Assembly (NCBI GenBank): GCA_029882355.1
Contig: JAOUKV010000024.1
Coordinates: 1-48,653, forward strand
Length of the DNA: 48,653 nt
Reading direction: 5' to 3'
Source of the DNA: Gammaproteobacteria bacterium
GTDB lineage: Bacteria; Pseudomonadota; Gammaproteobacteria; SZUA-229
The translations under genes and the position numbers were made by a program. The notes beneath the pieces were generated by a model that was given only the letters and a program-made list of their open reading frames with translations, did no database searches and had not been told where the DNA came from. Of this stretch, positions 1-9,118 are shown one piece after another (position 1 is the first letter of the stretch; every line of letters starts with the position of its first letter).

Positions 1-180
1 GATAGTTATATGGGTGTTATTCAGGTGTTTGATAGCAACCATCGTTTCAGTCACGTACTTGGGGAAAAGGGTAATCCAGAAATATTTTCAACGCCTTCTG
101 GTATTTTTGTCGACAATAATCAACGATTGTATGTTGCAGAAATGTTGAGTAACCGGGTTTCGGTATATCAATTGAGATAG
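1..180 (+). CDS. C-terminal fragment of an NHL-repeat beta-propeller protein
   Basis: The window opens inside this gene; 59 residues and the TAG stop are visible. The visible part reads as two propeller blades: GVIQVFDSNHRF, then TPSGIFVDNNQRLYVAEMLS followed by NRVSVYQ. The pattern P-x-G-I-x-V-D-x-x-x-x-LYVAE...NRV is the NHL repeat signature. The stop lies 3 bases before the start of the multihaem cytochrome gene, so the two are very probably co-transcribed. NHL proteins are common partners of large multihaem cytochromes in bacteria with extracytoplasmic electron transfer. The N-terminus, signal peptide and total repeat number lie outside the window. Confidence 0.8.
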   Translation, partial: DSYMGVIQVFDSNHRFSHVLGEKGNPEIFSTPSGIFVDNNQRLYVAEMLSNRVSVYQLR

Positions 181-183
181 CGC

Positions 184-2532
184 ATGATGATTACGTTGTC
201 AAAAACAATAATTCATACAAAGACCGTTCGTCTTATCAGTCTTATCGGCATAATATTATTTTCGCCATTCAGCATTGATCAGGCATCGGCAGCACGTGCT
301 GGGGGTGAGGAAAGAGAGTGTGCCACCTGTCATATCATGTGGTTGAAGGATTTTAAACGTAAAGATATTAAGACGCTTATTCCATATGATCCCAAACCCG
401 TAGAAGTTACCGGTAAACAGGATGTGGTTAGTACAGAAAAGATGTGTTTCTCATGTCACGATGGCTTTGTGCTGGATTCACGCACGCAATGGAAAAAGGG
501 CAAACATGGTCACCCGGTGGGCATGAAGCCTTCCAGTAAAATAAAAATTCCAACTGCTGAAAATAAAACGGTTTTTCCACTTAATGAGGAAGGCAAAGTC
601 TATTGTGGTACCTGTCACACAGCCCATGGTGTAAGTTGGAGTGAGAGAGAGTCGCCAGTTTTTATGCGTGTTAGAAATACAGATTCCGGCTTATGTCTGG
701 CCTGTCATCTGGATAAGGGTACAGGTTCGGCTGAAGGTAATCATCCCGTTTTTAAAAAACTGGACGGGTCTTTGCCAGCCATATTAAAGATAAGGGGCGC
801 ACAATCGGGTAGTGACAATACGGTTATTTGCCAAACATGTCATGTTGCACATGGCGGGGAAACACGTAATTCTCATCTGGTTATGAAACCGGGAAAGGAT
901 AGTCTCTGCGAAACCTGTCATAAGGACAAAAAAACAGTTGCTGACAGTAATCACGATTTGCGTAAGTCTAATCCAGAGGCCGAAAATAAAAATGGTAATA
1001 CTGCGCAGGAATCGGGAGTATGTAGTGCCTGTCATGTACCACATGGCGGCAGTGGTTCGGTATTATGGGCAAGAAAACGTATGCCAGATGTTGACGCAAC
1101 AGCATCTGCTTGTTTGAGCTGTCACAGAAAGGATGGTGCTGGTGAAAAGAAGCTGCTAACAAAACATAATCATCCTGTTGGGGTGCCAATCAACCGTACA
1201 GGGATAAATGTTGAGAATGGGCAATGGAATATTCAGTCCTCTTTATACGACCCCGCAACACCATTCGTAGCTTTGCCGCTTTATGATAAAAATGGTGATC
1301 GAGTTAGTCATGATGGCAGCGTGGGTTGTGGCAGTTGTCATGATCCGCATATGAAGTCTGCGATACCTTTTGATAAAAAGGCAAAAGAAAAAGACCAGGC
1401 GGGTAAAACAAATTTTTTAAGAATTCCTAAAAGTGAAGGCAGTGCATTGTGTATTAACTGCCATATAAAGAAAAAGGCTATTTTACTTTCGAAGCATAAT
1501 CCAGAAGTCTATCAGTCAGAAGAAGTGTCAGACAGTGAGAAATTAAAATCCAACAATGATATATGCGCAACCTGTCATAAAGTACATCACGCCGAAACCT
1601 CACCGTTATGGTCAAGAAAACAGGGACCTGGAAAAGCCGCTGTAGAAAGTTTGTGTAGTGACTGTCATCGCAAAGAGGGTGTAGCAGAAAAGAAATTAAC
1701 GGGTAAGCATAGCCATCCACTCGGTAAATTGGCCAATGGGATGAGCAAATCTGGATTACCTTTATTCGGCAAGGACGAAGCCAAAGAAGGAAGCAATGTT
1801 GATTGTGCAACGTGTCATGATTTACATCAATGGGACCCGAACAATCCACTGAGTGAGGAAGGTTCTATATTAGAAGTCGAAGGCAACTCAACCAATAGTT
1901 TTTTGAGAGTGACCGCCATCAATGGTAAATTGTGCGCCGATTGCCATCGAAATAAAGACCTAATACTTGGTACAGAACATGATCTCAATGTTACGGCGCC
2001 AGAAACGATGAATCTGCAAGGAAAAAAAGTCGACGAGTCCGGTGTTTGTGGTCAGTGCCATCAGGTTCATAATGCATCAGGTGACCCTTATTTATGGGCG
2101 AGAAATATAGGTAATGATGATCTCGTGATAAATGGGTTATGTAAAAGTTGCCATGCTGACAACAAACCCGGGGAACAAAAACAACCACGTAACAATAAAC
2201 ACCCAAAAGATGCAAAAGTCTGGAGTCAGGAATTACGTACACGTTATGGGATGAAGGTGGATACAGCATTGCCTGTATATAACGAAAATAGCAAAACTAG
2301 TTCTATGGGGGGAGTGGCATGTCCTACGTGTCATGATGCACATAAATGGTGGACAGGAAAAGATGAAAAGGGGGCAGGAAAAAATACTGAAGGTGATGTT
2401 ACCAACAGTTTTCTTCGTGCCGAACATTCTTCCAATATAGTATGCGCAGATTGTCATGGAAAAGATGCATTATTTCGTTACAAGTACTTTCATAGTCCCA
2501 CTTCACACAAGAAGTACTGGTTTTCTCGATAA
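184..2532 (+). CDS. secreted multihaem c-type cytochrome with 18 CXXCH motifs
   Basis: This 782-residue protein has a signal peptide (basic start, hydrophobic core at about residues 16-30, likely cleavage after ASA near residue 36) and then 18 CXXCH haem-binding motifs spread to the C-terminus. Many occur as C-x-x-C-H-x-x-H-G or C-x-x-C-H-x-x-H, the doubled-CXXCH layout of cytochrome c3/nrfE-like multihaem families. Segments around the motifs recur (VCSACHVPHGG, VCGQCHQVH, ICATCHKVH), so the protein probably grew by internal duplication. It should be exported through Sec, receive haem in the periplasm and act as a periplasmic or cell-surface electron conduit. No beta-barrel partner is visible nearby. 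The ATG at 184 has no strong ribosome site, consistent with translational coupling to the NHL gene. Donor and acceptor cannot be read from sequence. Confidence 0.85.
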   Translation: MMITLSKTIIHTKTVRLISLIGIILFSPFSIDQASAARAGGEERECATCHIMWLKDFKRKDIKTLIPYDPKPVEVTGKQDVVSTEKMCFSCHDGFVLDSRTQWKKGKHGHPVGMKPSSKIKIPTAENKTVFPLNEEGKVYCGTCHTAHGVSWSERESPVFMRVRNTDSGLCLACHLDKGTGSAEGNHPVFKKLDGSLPAILKIRGAQSGSDNTVICQTCHVAHGGETRNSHLVMKPGKDSLCETCHKDKKTVADSNHDLRKSNPEAENKNGNTAQESGVCSACHVPHGGSGSVLWARKRMPDVDATASACLSCHRKDGAGEKKLLTKHNHPVGVPINRTGINVENGQWNIQSSLYDPATPFVALPLYDKNGDRVSHDGSVGCGSCHDPHMKSAIPFDKKAKEKDQAGKTNFLRIPKSEGSALCINCHIKKKAILLSKHNPEVYQSEEVSDSEKLKSNNDICATCHKVHHAETSPLWSRKQGPGKAAVESLCSDCHRKEGVAEKKLTGKHSHPLGKLANGMSKSGLPLFGKDEAKEGSNVDCATCHDLHQWDPNNPLSEEGSILEVEGNSTNSFLRVTAINGKLCADCHRNKDLILGTEHDLNVTAPETMNLQGKKVDESGVCGQCHQVHNASGDPYLWARNIGNDDLVINGLCKSCHADNKPGEQKQPRNNKHPKDAKVWSQELRTRYGMKVDTALPVYNENSKTSSMGGVACPTCHDAHKWWTGKDEKGAGKNTEGDVTNSFLRAEHSSNIVCADCHGKDALFRYKYFHSPTSHKKYWFSR

Positions 2533-2673
2533 TAGATGTTGCTCTGTACTAGCTCAACTTAGGCTTTAATATCAGTATTTGCTGATTATGTGATTAATGC
2601 TTTTATAGGGTATTGTTACGACTGTGAGTATGCAGAATGCTCATGGAAGTTAAAATTAATAGTAGCGCATGAT

Positions 2674-2703
2674 ACGGCAGTCTTTATGACTGCCGTTTTT
2701 TTT
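2674..2703 (+). terminator. Rho-independent terminator after the cytochrome gene
   Basis: A perfect 9-bp stem (ACGGCAGTC / GACTGCCGT) with a TTTAT loop is followed by eight T residues. It lies about 140 bases after the cytochrome stop and points in that direction. The stretch 2533-2780 otherwise holds no gene that I can support. Confidence 0.85.
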
Positions 2704-2780
2704 GCCATAAATAAAATTCTGATGGACTCGTATTGCCCAAAATCAGTAATCAATCATAAAGCGACCTCAAGTCAAACGAA

Positions 2781-3404
2781 CTATAATTCCGCCAGTAAAG
2801 CTTTGCATTCGTTAAGATATTTTTTTCTACCCAGCAAAATATGCCAGCGTGAGCCACCACACTGTCGCCAAAGAACAGCTGCACGAATGCCAGCAAGTAA
2901 TAGAGCACGAACTTTGTTGGCGTTGCTTTCGTTGCTGAGGTAGGTGCGTTCGCCCTGTACTACTATTTTTGGTTGCAGTGTGCTGATGGTATCTTTATAC
3001 AGGCCGCCAATTTTGGCGAATACGTTTTCGTGCATAAGGCTGAAAAAGTCCAGTGATTTTTGTATCTCTTCTAATCCTTTGCTGATCTGGTCAAGCATTT
3101 CAGGGTTGGCTGAAAGTTTCTTTTCTAATGCGATCATTGAGATAGCGTATTGAGTGACTTCAAGATTGCGACCATTTTTTAGTGCGCCAGCTTGTTCACA
3201 GAGTACGCGCAAGCCGCTGCTCACACCAGCAAGATTACCAAACACATTTTCTGTTTTATCGACATCAAAACGAAATAGTGACTCTATGCTGGCTTCGATA
3301 ATGGCGCTGTTGGCCATGCCTTTGGTTGCAATTTGCTCAACCAGTGATGCCGCCTGAAAGACACCGGCCAGTGCAATAGTTTGTTCGCGTTTTGTGTGTT
3401 GCAT
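2781..3404 (-). CDS. hflD: high frequency lysogenization protein HflD homologue
   Basis: A 207-residue protein starting MQHTKREQTIALAGVFQAA, close to the family length (about 213 in E. coli). It is alpha-helical, with no signal peptide or membrane segment. HflD is a peripheral inner-membrane protein first known because it modulates lambda CII and lysogeny frequency; its housekeeping role is not settled. The ATG at 3404 is preferred over an upstream in-frame ATG at 3467, because that one lies inside mnmA and adds non-conserved residues. The order nudJ-mnmA-hflD is conserved in Gammaproteobacteria and supports the call. Confidence 0.9.
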   Translation of the reverse strand: MQHTKREQTIALAGVFQAASLVEQIATKGMANSAIIEASIESLFRFDVDKTENVFGNLAGVSSGLRVLCEQAGALKNGRNLEVTQYAISMIALEKKLSANPEMLDQISKGLEEIQKSLDFFSLMHENVFAKIGGLYKDTISTLQPKIVVQGERTYLSNESNANKVRALLLAGIRAAVLWRQCGGSRWHILLGRKKYLNECKALLAEL

Positions 3405-3424
3405 ATTGTTTATGTATTTTGTTG

Positions 3425-4519
3425 TTAGTTGTTGTACATGGTTTCGATGACACCGCCACCAAGACAAATTTCATCCTGATAAAAAACCACGGATTGGCCA
3501 GGTGTGATTGCGCGTTGAGCTTCGTTAAAACTGACTTTGAAATGGTCGTCGCCAATTTGTTCAACGGTGCATTTTTGGTCAGGTTGGCGATAACGGTTTT
3601 TTGCCGTGCAGTTCATTGGGAATGTCATTGATTCAGGATCAACCCAGTCCAGTTGTTTGCATTCCAGAGTGTTGTGCAGCATGCGTGGGTGGTTGTGTCC
3701 CTGGCCGACGATGAGGATGTTGTTGGCCAGATCCTTATCCACCACAAACCAGGCTTCTTCTTCGGCGTTTTGTCGTCCGCCAATACCCAGGCCTTTACGT
3801 TGACCCATGGTGTAATACATCAGCCCGCTGTGTCTGCCGATGGTTTCACCTTCGGTGGTTTTGATGTCACCGGGTTTAGCGGGTAAATATTGTTTCAAAA
3901 ATGTGTCGAAACGACGTTCACCTATGAAACAAATGCCGGTACTGTCTTTTTTGTTGAAAGTAGTCAGGCCACGCTGCTCAGCGAGTTCGCGTATTTTTTC
4001 TTTTTGATATTCGCCGACAGGAAATAAAGTATGACTGAGTTGATGCTGGTTGAGCGTGTAAAGAAAATAACTCTGATCTTTATTGTTGTCCAGTCCGCGT
4101 AATAACTGTGCTTTGCCATCGACAGTTGCGGTACGTGCATAATGACCCGTGGCGATTTTGTCTGCGCCAAGATCGAGTGCGTGATCTAGAAAGGCGCGGA
4201 ATTTAATTTCTTTGTTGCATAAAATATCAGGGTTAGGTGTGCGGCCTGCGCTGTATTCATCGAGGAAATGTTTAAAGACTCGATCCCAGTATTCGGTGGC
4301 GAAGTTGATGCTGTGTAATTTGATGCCAAGGTCATCACAGACGGATTGTGCATCGGCCAGGTCTTCTGCCGCCGCGCAGTATTCTGCATCGTCGTCCTCT
4401 TCCCAGTTTTTCATGAAAAGGCCTTCGACCTGGTAACCCTGTTCGAGTAATAATAGTGCCGCAACGGATGAGTCTACGCCGCCGGAAATACCGACGATGA
4501 TTTTTTCTTTGTTACTCAT
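3425..4519 (-). CDS. mnmA: tRNA-specific 2-thiouridylase MnmA
   Basis: MnmA puts sulfur on C2 of uridine 34 in the anticodons of tRNA Lys, Glu and Gln, using ATP and persulfide delivered by the Tus relay. This 364-residue protein has the PP-loop SGGVDSS at residues 12-18, the first catalytic cysteine in [12 protein letters not shown] (Cys101) and the second in [11 protein letters not shown] (Cys197). GHYART and QSYFLYTL are further conserved family motifs. The length matches the family (368 in E. coli). Its ATG overlaps the nudJ stop (ATGA), so translation is coupled. hflD follows 20 bases after the stop. Confidence 0.97.
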   Translation of the reverse strand: MSNKEKIIVGISGGVDSSVAALLLLEQGYQVEGLFMKNWEEDDDAEYCAAAEDLADAQSVCDDLGIKLHSINFATEYWDRVFKHFLDEYSAGRTPNPDILCNKEIKFRAFLDHALDLGADKIATGHYARTATVDGKAQLLRGLDNNKDQSYFLYTLNQHQLSHTLFPVGEYQKEKIRELAEQRGLTTFNKKDSTGICFIGERRFDTFLKQYLPAKPGDIKTTEGETIGRHSGLMYYTMGQRKGLGIGGRQNAEEEAWFVVDKDLANNILIVGQGHNHPRMLHNTLECKQLDWVDPESMTFPMNCTAKNRYRQPDQKCTVEQIGDDHFKVSFNEAQRAITPGQSVVFYQDEICLGGGVIETMYNN

Positions 4520-4968
4520 TTTTCGTAATCAACAGTTGAAAGTATATCCAGGGGATAACGTTGACCCGCAAGATAGTCATCGATGTTTTGTAAAACCATG
4601 GGGCTGCGTAGTTTTTTGTTTTTTTGTAATTCATCTTTACTCATCCACAAAGCACGCAATATACCATCGTCCAGTGCTTGACCTGTCCGATGGTCGCTGC
4701 AGCTACCGCAAAAAGCAAAACGCAAAAAAGTACGTTGAGTATTGGGTTGTGGCCACAGATAAATACCGATTAAGGCTTCTGGTGTGAATAACCAGGCGGT
4801 CTCTTCGCGAACTTCGCGAATCACGGCATCGATCAGGCTTTCATCGGGGTCGAGATGTCCTGCGGGCTGGTTATAAACTATTTCTCCACCGGCTTCTTCT
4901 TCGACCATGAGAAATTTACCGTCTTTTTCAACGATGGCGGCAACGGTAGCGTGGGGTTTCCAGATCAT
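4516..4968 (-). CDS. nudJ: NUDIX hydrolase, NudJ family
   Basis: A 150-residue NUDIX protein. The Nudix box is complete: Gly37, Glu43 and REVREE at residues 51-56, with [20 protein letters not shown] matching G-x5-E-x7-R-E-U-x-E-E. These residues coordinate the metal that cleaves nucleoside di- or triphosphate substrates; E. coli NudJ is a phosphatase acting on thiamine pyrophosphates and nucleotides. Position directly before mnmA, as in E. coli, supports the NudJ assignment over other NUDIX subfamilies. Both ends overlap neighbours through ATGA, so the gene sits inside a coupled operon. Confidence 0.9.
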   Translation of the reverse strand: MIWKPHATVAAIVEKDGKFLMVEEEAGGEIVYNQPAGHLDPDESLIDAVIREVREETAWLFTPEALIGIYLWPQPNTQRTFLRFAFCGSCSDHRTGQALDDGILRALWMSKDELQKNKKLRSPMVLQNIDDYLAGQRYPLDILSTVDYEK

Positions 4969-5480
4969 GGTCGTTTTTTTAGATTGCTTTTACGACGTTT
5001 CTTTACATGATGACGCCAGATGTATGTGATGCCGAAATAACCTGTAATGCTGCTGAAAATTGCAAGTGCCAGACATCCAGTGAGAAATGGTTTCCAGATG
5101 ATCGACAATTCGCTCATTAGCCAATCCATGCTGAGTTCCATGCTGAAAGGCATTTCCGGTACACCGATTATCCAGGTTCCCACCACATAAGCGAAATAGA
5201 ACATCGGTGGCATGGTGACGGGGTTGGTGATCCATACCAGTGCAACCGACATGGGCAAGTTGGCGCGCAGTAAAATAGCGCCGCCGGCGGCTAATACCAT
5301 CTGAAAAGGCACCGGCCACCAGGCAAAAAATAATCCAACCAGAAATGCGTTAGCAATGGAACGACGGTTCATATGCCAGAGGTTTGGGTCGTGTAACAGG
5401 GTGCCGAACATGCTCAGTACTTTGTGGTTTTTGAGTTCATGCGGGTCGGGCATGAACCTTTTCAGGAATTTACGCGGCAT
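4965..5480 (-). CDS. DUF2062 inner-membrane protein
   Basis: A 171-residue protein of the DUF2062 family. It has a charged, proline-containing start (MPRKFLKRFMPDPHELKNHK), the typical RRSIANAFLVGLFFAWWPVP segment, then VALVWITNPVTMPPMFYFAY and a last hydrophobic stretch near residues 135-155, suggesting three to four membrane segments. The molecular function of the family is unknown. It is the first gene of the minus-strand group DUF2062-nudJ-mnmA-hflD, overlapping nudJ by ATGA. It diverges from comEC across a short region holding a perfect FNR-type palindrome. Confidence 0.85.
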   Translation of the reverse strand: MPRKFLKRFMPDPHELKNHKVLSMFGTLLHDPNLWHMNRRSIANAFLVGLFFAWWPVPFQMVLAAGGAILLRANLPMSVALVWITNPVTMPPMFYFAYVVGTWIIGVPEMPFSMELSMDWLMSELSIIWKPFLTGCLALAIFSSITGYFGITYIWRHHVKKRRKSNLKKRP

Positions 5481-5564
5481 AGATTGTGTGCTACAAATTA
5501 AAAGATGTTAGATTATCATCATTGCAGTGCCTATGGGCAAACGCTATATGTTATGGACTTGATT

Positions 5565-5578
5565 TTGATATAAATCAA
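5565..5578. promoter_or_regulatory. perfect FNR/Anr-type box between DUF2062 and comEC
   Basis: The sequence TTGATATAAATCAA matches the FNR consensus TTGAT-N4-ATCAA at all ten fixed positions. Its centre (5571.5) is 91 bases upstream of the DUF2062 start. A class II position (-41.5) on the minus strand would put the transcript start near 5530, leaving a leader of about 50 bases. Towards comEC the box overlaps a possible -10 (TATAAA, 5569-5574), which would suit repression. Direction of control is inference; no fnr/anr gene lies in the window. Confidence 0.6.
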
Positions 5579-5613
5579 AGAGGGGAAAATGGAGGTTTTA
5601 CAGGGAATGTTTG

Positions 5614-7947
5614 ATGCTACTTAAAGCGCTGTCTTTTCTGGCCGGTGTCATGCTAATCCAGCAGCTGGCCGAAATTCCTGATTTTTCTATTTTAATAGCA
5701 GCTTTGCCTGTTATTTTCCTGCTCTCTTTCTCATGCTGGTGGTTTCGTGATAAAAAATTTAGCTGGCTGTTTGAGCTGGTTATTTTTATTTTTTTGGGAG
5801 CCTGCTGGATAAGCTTCCATGCCAGTAATTATCTGGATCATAAACTGCCTGAAAATCTGGCGGGGCAGGAGTTTCTGATTGAAGGTGTAATTCAGGGTAT
5901 CCCCATGGAAGATGACCATGTTCAGCGTTTTATGCTGGCGGTGAGTCAGTTTGAAATTGAGGATAAGAGCATCGTATTACCGGAATATTTGCGTCTTAGC
6001 TGGTATTACGGCCCACCCGTGAATGCCGGAGAACACTGGCGTTTGCGGGTTCGTCTGAAGCCGCCGCATGGCTTCATGAATCCCGGTGGCTTTGATTATG
6101 AAGGCTGGTTGTATCAGCAAAATATCCATGCCACAGGTTATATTCGAAAAAGTGATGACAATAGAAAATTGGCGGATGCCAGTGTCTTCTCCCTGGACGC
6201 GTTGCGACAGCGAATCAGTGCCGATATTCAGCTAATCCTCAAGGACGAAGAGCAGGTGGGCCTGATCACGGCACTGGCGGTGGGGGATCGTTCACCTATC
6301 AGTGATAAACATTGGGATACACTGATTCGCACTGGCACCAATCATCTCATGGCCATCTCCGGCCTGCATATTGGTTTGGCGGCGGCCTTTGGTTTCTGGA
6401 TAGTACGCCGTCTTGTTCCAATAGCATTGATGAAATATATCCCCGCGCAGCAATTCGCTATGTCTGCCGGGCTGGGCGTTGCTGTTGTTTATGCCTTGCT
6501 GGCAGGCCTGTCGATTCCAACTCAGCGTGCTTTATTGATGCTGGCCAGTTTTGTGCTGATGCTGTTACTCAAACGTAACTTCAAATCAGTCAACATCATG
6601 GCGACGGCCTTGTTTGCCATTATTTTGTGGGATCCTGTTTCAGTACTCTCAGTCGGGTTCTGGTTTTCATTTCTTGCCGTATCGGTCATTTTGTATGTAT
6701 TTTCGGGTCGTCTGAGTAACGGTCAGGGCTGGTCTGTTCGTATCAGGCAGTGGGGATGGATGCAGTTCTCTATTGCACTGGCGTTGTTCCCTTTCTCGCT
6801 GCTGTTATTCCAGCAAACATCGTTGATTTCACCGCTGGCGAATTTGATTCTGGTGCCTTATGTGAGCTTTCTGGTTGTGCCTCTGGTGCTGTTGGCGTTA
6901 TTGCTAATGCCGTTATCTTCGCTTATTTCCGGGTATTTATTGATTACTGCCAATAAGCTATTAGCATTAATTTGGCCTGTTATCGAGGCTTTATCGATGC
7001 ACCCCTGGGCCTATTGGATTAAAGCCGCGCCGGATTGGCCGATGCTGCTGCTGGCTTTGATTGGAGTCGCCTTATTGCTCGCCCCTAAAGGTTTCCCGGC
7101 ACGCTGGCTGGGCGGGGTGATGTTGTTGCCTATTATCATGAATACTGCTGACAGACCTGCTGCTGGCGATTTCGAGATGGCGCATCTTGATGTGGGGCAG
7201 GGGCTTTCGGTGGTCATAAGAACCCGTAATCATGCTCTGGTGTTTGATGCCGGAAATAAGTTTGGCTCACGACTCGATGCTGGTAAGGCTGTGGTGATTC
7301 CATTTTTACGTCATTGGTCGGTTGATCAGCTGGATCAGTTGGTCATTAGCCATGGTGATGCAGATCATATCGGAGGTGCGCAGGCGATTGTGAATGTATA
7401 TCCCGACGTTGAAGTGGTCGGGCAGGATCTTGAGCCGATAGTCGCTAAAAATAAACGTGCCTGTTTTAGGGAGGATTCCTGGCAGTGGGATGGTGTCGAT
7501 TTCGAGTTTCTTCATCCGCAAGACCGAGTCTATTCACGCAGGAACAACCATGCCTGCGTTCTGAAGGTATCAACCGGTGATAGTCGCTTACTGATCACAT
7601 CTGATATTGAGACTGAAGTAGAAAGGCAATTGATCAAAAGCTATGGCGATGAGTTACAGGCACAGGTGTTGGTGGTGCCTCATCATGGCAGCAAGACCTC
7701 CTCAACTAAGGCATTTATTGAAGCTGTAAAGCCGCTGATAGCCTTATTGCCTGTGGGCTACAGGAATCGTTATCATCATCCAAAACAGGGGGTAGTTGAG
7801 CGTTACCGCGATATTGGTGCATCGGTGTATTACAGCGGCCATGTGGGTGCGGTGACAGTGTTATTCAATGCTGATAATGCGCCCGTAGTCGTTGATGAAT
7901 ATCGTCAAAACCAACGAAAATACTGGAATCATATAATTACGGACTAA
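5614..7947 (+). CDS. comEC: DNA internalization-related competence protein ComEC/Rec2
   Basis: A large inner-membrane protein (777 residues from the ATG at 5614; a TTG directly before it at 5611 could also initiate). It has the three expected parts: an N-terminal DUF4131-type region with membrane segments and an OB-like domain, the Competence domain beginning near AISGLHIGL (about residue 247), and a C-terminal metallo-beta-lactamase-like domain with LDVGQGLSVVIRT and SHGDADHIGG near residue 580. ComEC forms the channel that takes single-stranded DNA across the inner membrane in natural transformation. AGGGA lies 7 bases before the ATG. It heads the group comEC-exbB-exbD-msbA-lpxK, a common gammaproteobacterial arrangement. 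Confidence 0.93.
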   Translation: MLLKALSFLAGVMLIQQLAEIPDFSILIAALPVIFLLSFSCWWFRDKKFSWLFELVIFIFLGACWISFHASNYLDHKLPENLAGQEFLIEGVIQGIPMEDDHVQRFMLAVSQFEIEDKSIVLPEYLRLSWYYGPPVNAGEHWRLRVRLKPPHGFMNPGGFDYEGWLYQQNIHATGYIRKSDDNRKLADASVFSLDALRQRISADIQLILKDEEQVGLITALAVGDRSPISDKHWDTLIRTGTNHLMAISGLHIGLAAAFGFWIVRRLVPIALMKYIPAQQFAMSAGLGVAVVYALLAGLSIPTQRALLMLASFVLMLLLKRNFKSVNIMATALFAIILWDPVSVLSVGFWFSFLAVSVILYVFSGRLSNGQGWSVRIRQWGWMQFSIALALFPFSLLLFQQTSLISPLANLILVPYVSFLVVPLVLLALLLMPLSSLISGYLLITANKLLALIWPVIEALSMHPWAYWIKAAPDWPMLLLALIGVALLLAPKGFPARWLGGVMLLPIIMNTADRPAAGDFEMAHLDVGQGLSVVIRTRNHALVFDAGNKFGSRLDAGKAVVIPFLRHWSVDQLDQLVISHGDADHIGGAQAIVNVYPDVEVVGQDLEPIVAKNKRACFREDSWQWDGVDFEFLHPQDRVYSRRNNHACVLKVSTGDSRLLITSDIETEVERQLIKSYGDELQAQVLVVPHHGSKTSSTKAFIEAVKPLIALLPVGYRNRYHHPKQGVVERYRDIGASVYYSGHVGAVTVLFNADNAPVVVDEYRQNQRKYWNHIITD

Positions 7948-8062
7948 TAGTGATGAATCCTTTAGAGATGGTGGTAAATCAAGTAAGATACGCCCGATAT
8001 AAATGACTTGCAGTATGATTTTTCGTGAGTCTCTAACATTTGTTATATTCGGTAGGTGAATT

Positions 8063-8668
8063 GTGTTTGAAATGGTGAAATCTGGTGGTTGGTTGATGAT
8101 ACCGATCATTTTATGCTCAATGGCCTCTCTAGCCATTATCGCAGAACGTTTCTGGAGTTTACGCATGGATAAGGTGCTGCCAAAGCACCTTGTTGCTACT
8201 GTCTGGAATTCCGTAAAAAATGATACTTTCCAGGCTTCTGACATTGAATTGCTGAGTAAAAAATCGGCACTGGGTAAAATTTTGAGTGCTGGACTGATTA
8301 ATCGTAATCAACCACGTGAACGCATTAAAGAAAGTATTGAAGAACGTGGCCGTGAAGTAGTGCATGAGCTTGAACGCTTTCTTGATATTCTGGGTACTAT
8401 TGCCTCAATTTCTCCCCTGTTGGGCTTGCTTGGTACCGTTGTCGGCATGATTGCTGTATTTGCCACCATTACGACACATGGTGTCGGTGATCCGGGAGCG
8501 CTGGCAGGTGGTATCTCACAGGCCATGGTGACCACAGCGGGTGGTTTATCAGTGGCGATTGTGAGTCTGGTGTTCTATCGTTACTTCCGACGCCGTATTG
8601 ATACTATCGTGGTTGAGATGGAGCGTGAAGCCATCAAAATGGTCGATGTCCTGCATAACAACCGTTAG
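8063..8668 (+). CDS. exbB: MotA/TolQ/ExbB proton channel family protein
   Basis: A 201-residue ExbB-type protein. The start is GTG at 8063, preceded by GGTAGGTG, because family members begin MFE(x)VKxGGW as here (MFEMVKSGGWLMIPI). Three membrane segments are visible: residues 8-28, and the conserved pair around SPLLGLLGTVVGMIAVF and GGISQAMVTTAGGLSVAI. With ExbD it forms the proton-driven stator of a TonB- or Tol-like system. Copies in this position, before msbA-lpxK, are conserved in many Gammaproteobacteria, and no tonB accompanies them here. A dedicated link to lipid A export is not shown. Confidence 0.9.
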   Translation: MFEMVKSGGWLMIPIILCSMASLAIIAERFWSLRMDKVLPKHLVATVWNSVKNDTFQASDIELLSKKSALGKILSAGLINRNQPRERIKESIEERGREVVHELERFLDILGTIASISPLLGLLGTVVGMIAVFATITTHGVGDPGALAGGISQAMVTTAGGLSVAIVSLVFYRYFRRRIDTIVVEMEREAIKMVDVLHNNR

Positions 8669-8685
8669 TTACTGATTAATTAATT

Positions 8686-9105
8686 ATGGATTTACGTCCC
8701 GGTCATAAAAAAGAAGAAGGCATTGAGGTTAACCTCACGCCTCTAATTGATGTGGTTTTTTTGCTGCTGATCTTTTTTATGGTGTCCAGTACATTCGATC
8801 GCCATGCAAAATTAAAAGTTCAGCTGCCACAAGCCGAGGCACAGGCACAACAAAAAGTGGATGATCCTGTAGTTTTATCAATTGATTCAAAAGGTAAATA
8901 TTATATTGATGATCGACAAGTGGTGAATGAACAGCTTGAAACACTTAAAAGTGCTTTGAAAAAAACAGTGGGTGAGCGAACAGATGTGACTTTGTTACTG
9001 CGTGCGGATGGCCGTACTGAACATCAGTCGGTGGTGCGTGCGATGGATGCTGCATCACAATTAGGCTTAACCAAACTTTCTATAGCAACGGTTGAAAACC
9101 AGTAA
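8686..9105 (+). CDS. exbD: ExbD/TolR family biopolymer transport protein
   Basis: A 139-residue protein with a short cytoplasmic start, one membrane helix near residues 19-38 that contains the conserved LTPLIDVVFLLLIFFMV segment (the Asp is the proton-carrying residue), and a periplasmic domain with LLRADGRTEHQSVVRAMDAA. It follows exbB by 17 bases and precedes msbA by 13, so the three are one operon. It couples proton flow to a periplasmic partner, which is not encoded beside it. Confidence 0.92.
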   Translation: MDLRPGHKKEEGIEVNLTPLIDVVFLLLIFFMVSSTFDRHAKLKVQLPQAEAQAQQKVDDPVVLSIDSKGKYYIDDRQVVNEQLETLKSALKKTVGERTDVTLLLRADGRTEHQSVVRAMDAASQLGLTKLSIATVENQ

Positions 9106-9118
9106 TTAACTCTTCTCA

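Noticed and set aside
2590-2943. 117-codon reading frame after the cytochrome gene
   Set aside because: It runs through a strong terminator and antisense into hflD, has no ribosome site, and its product resembles nothing.
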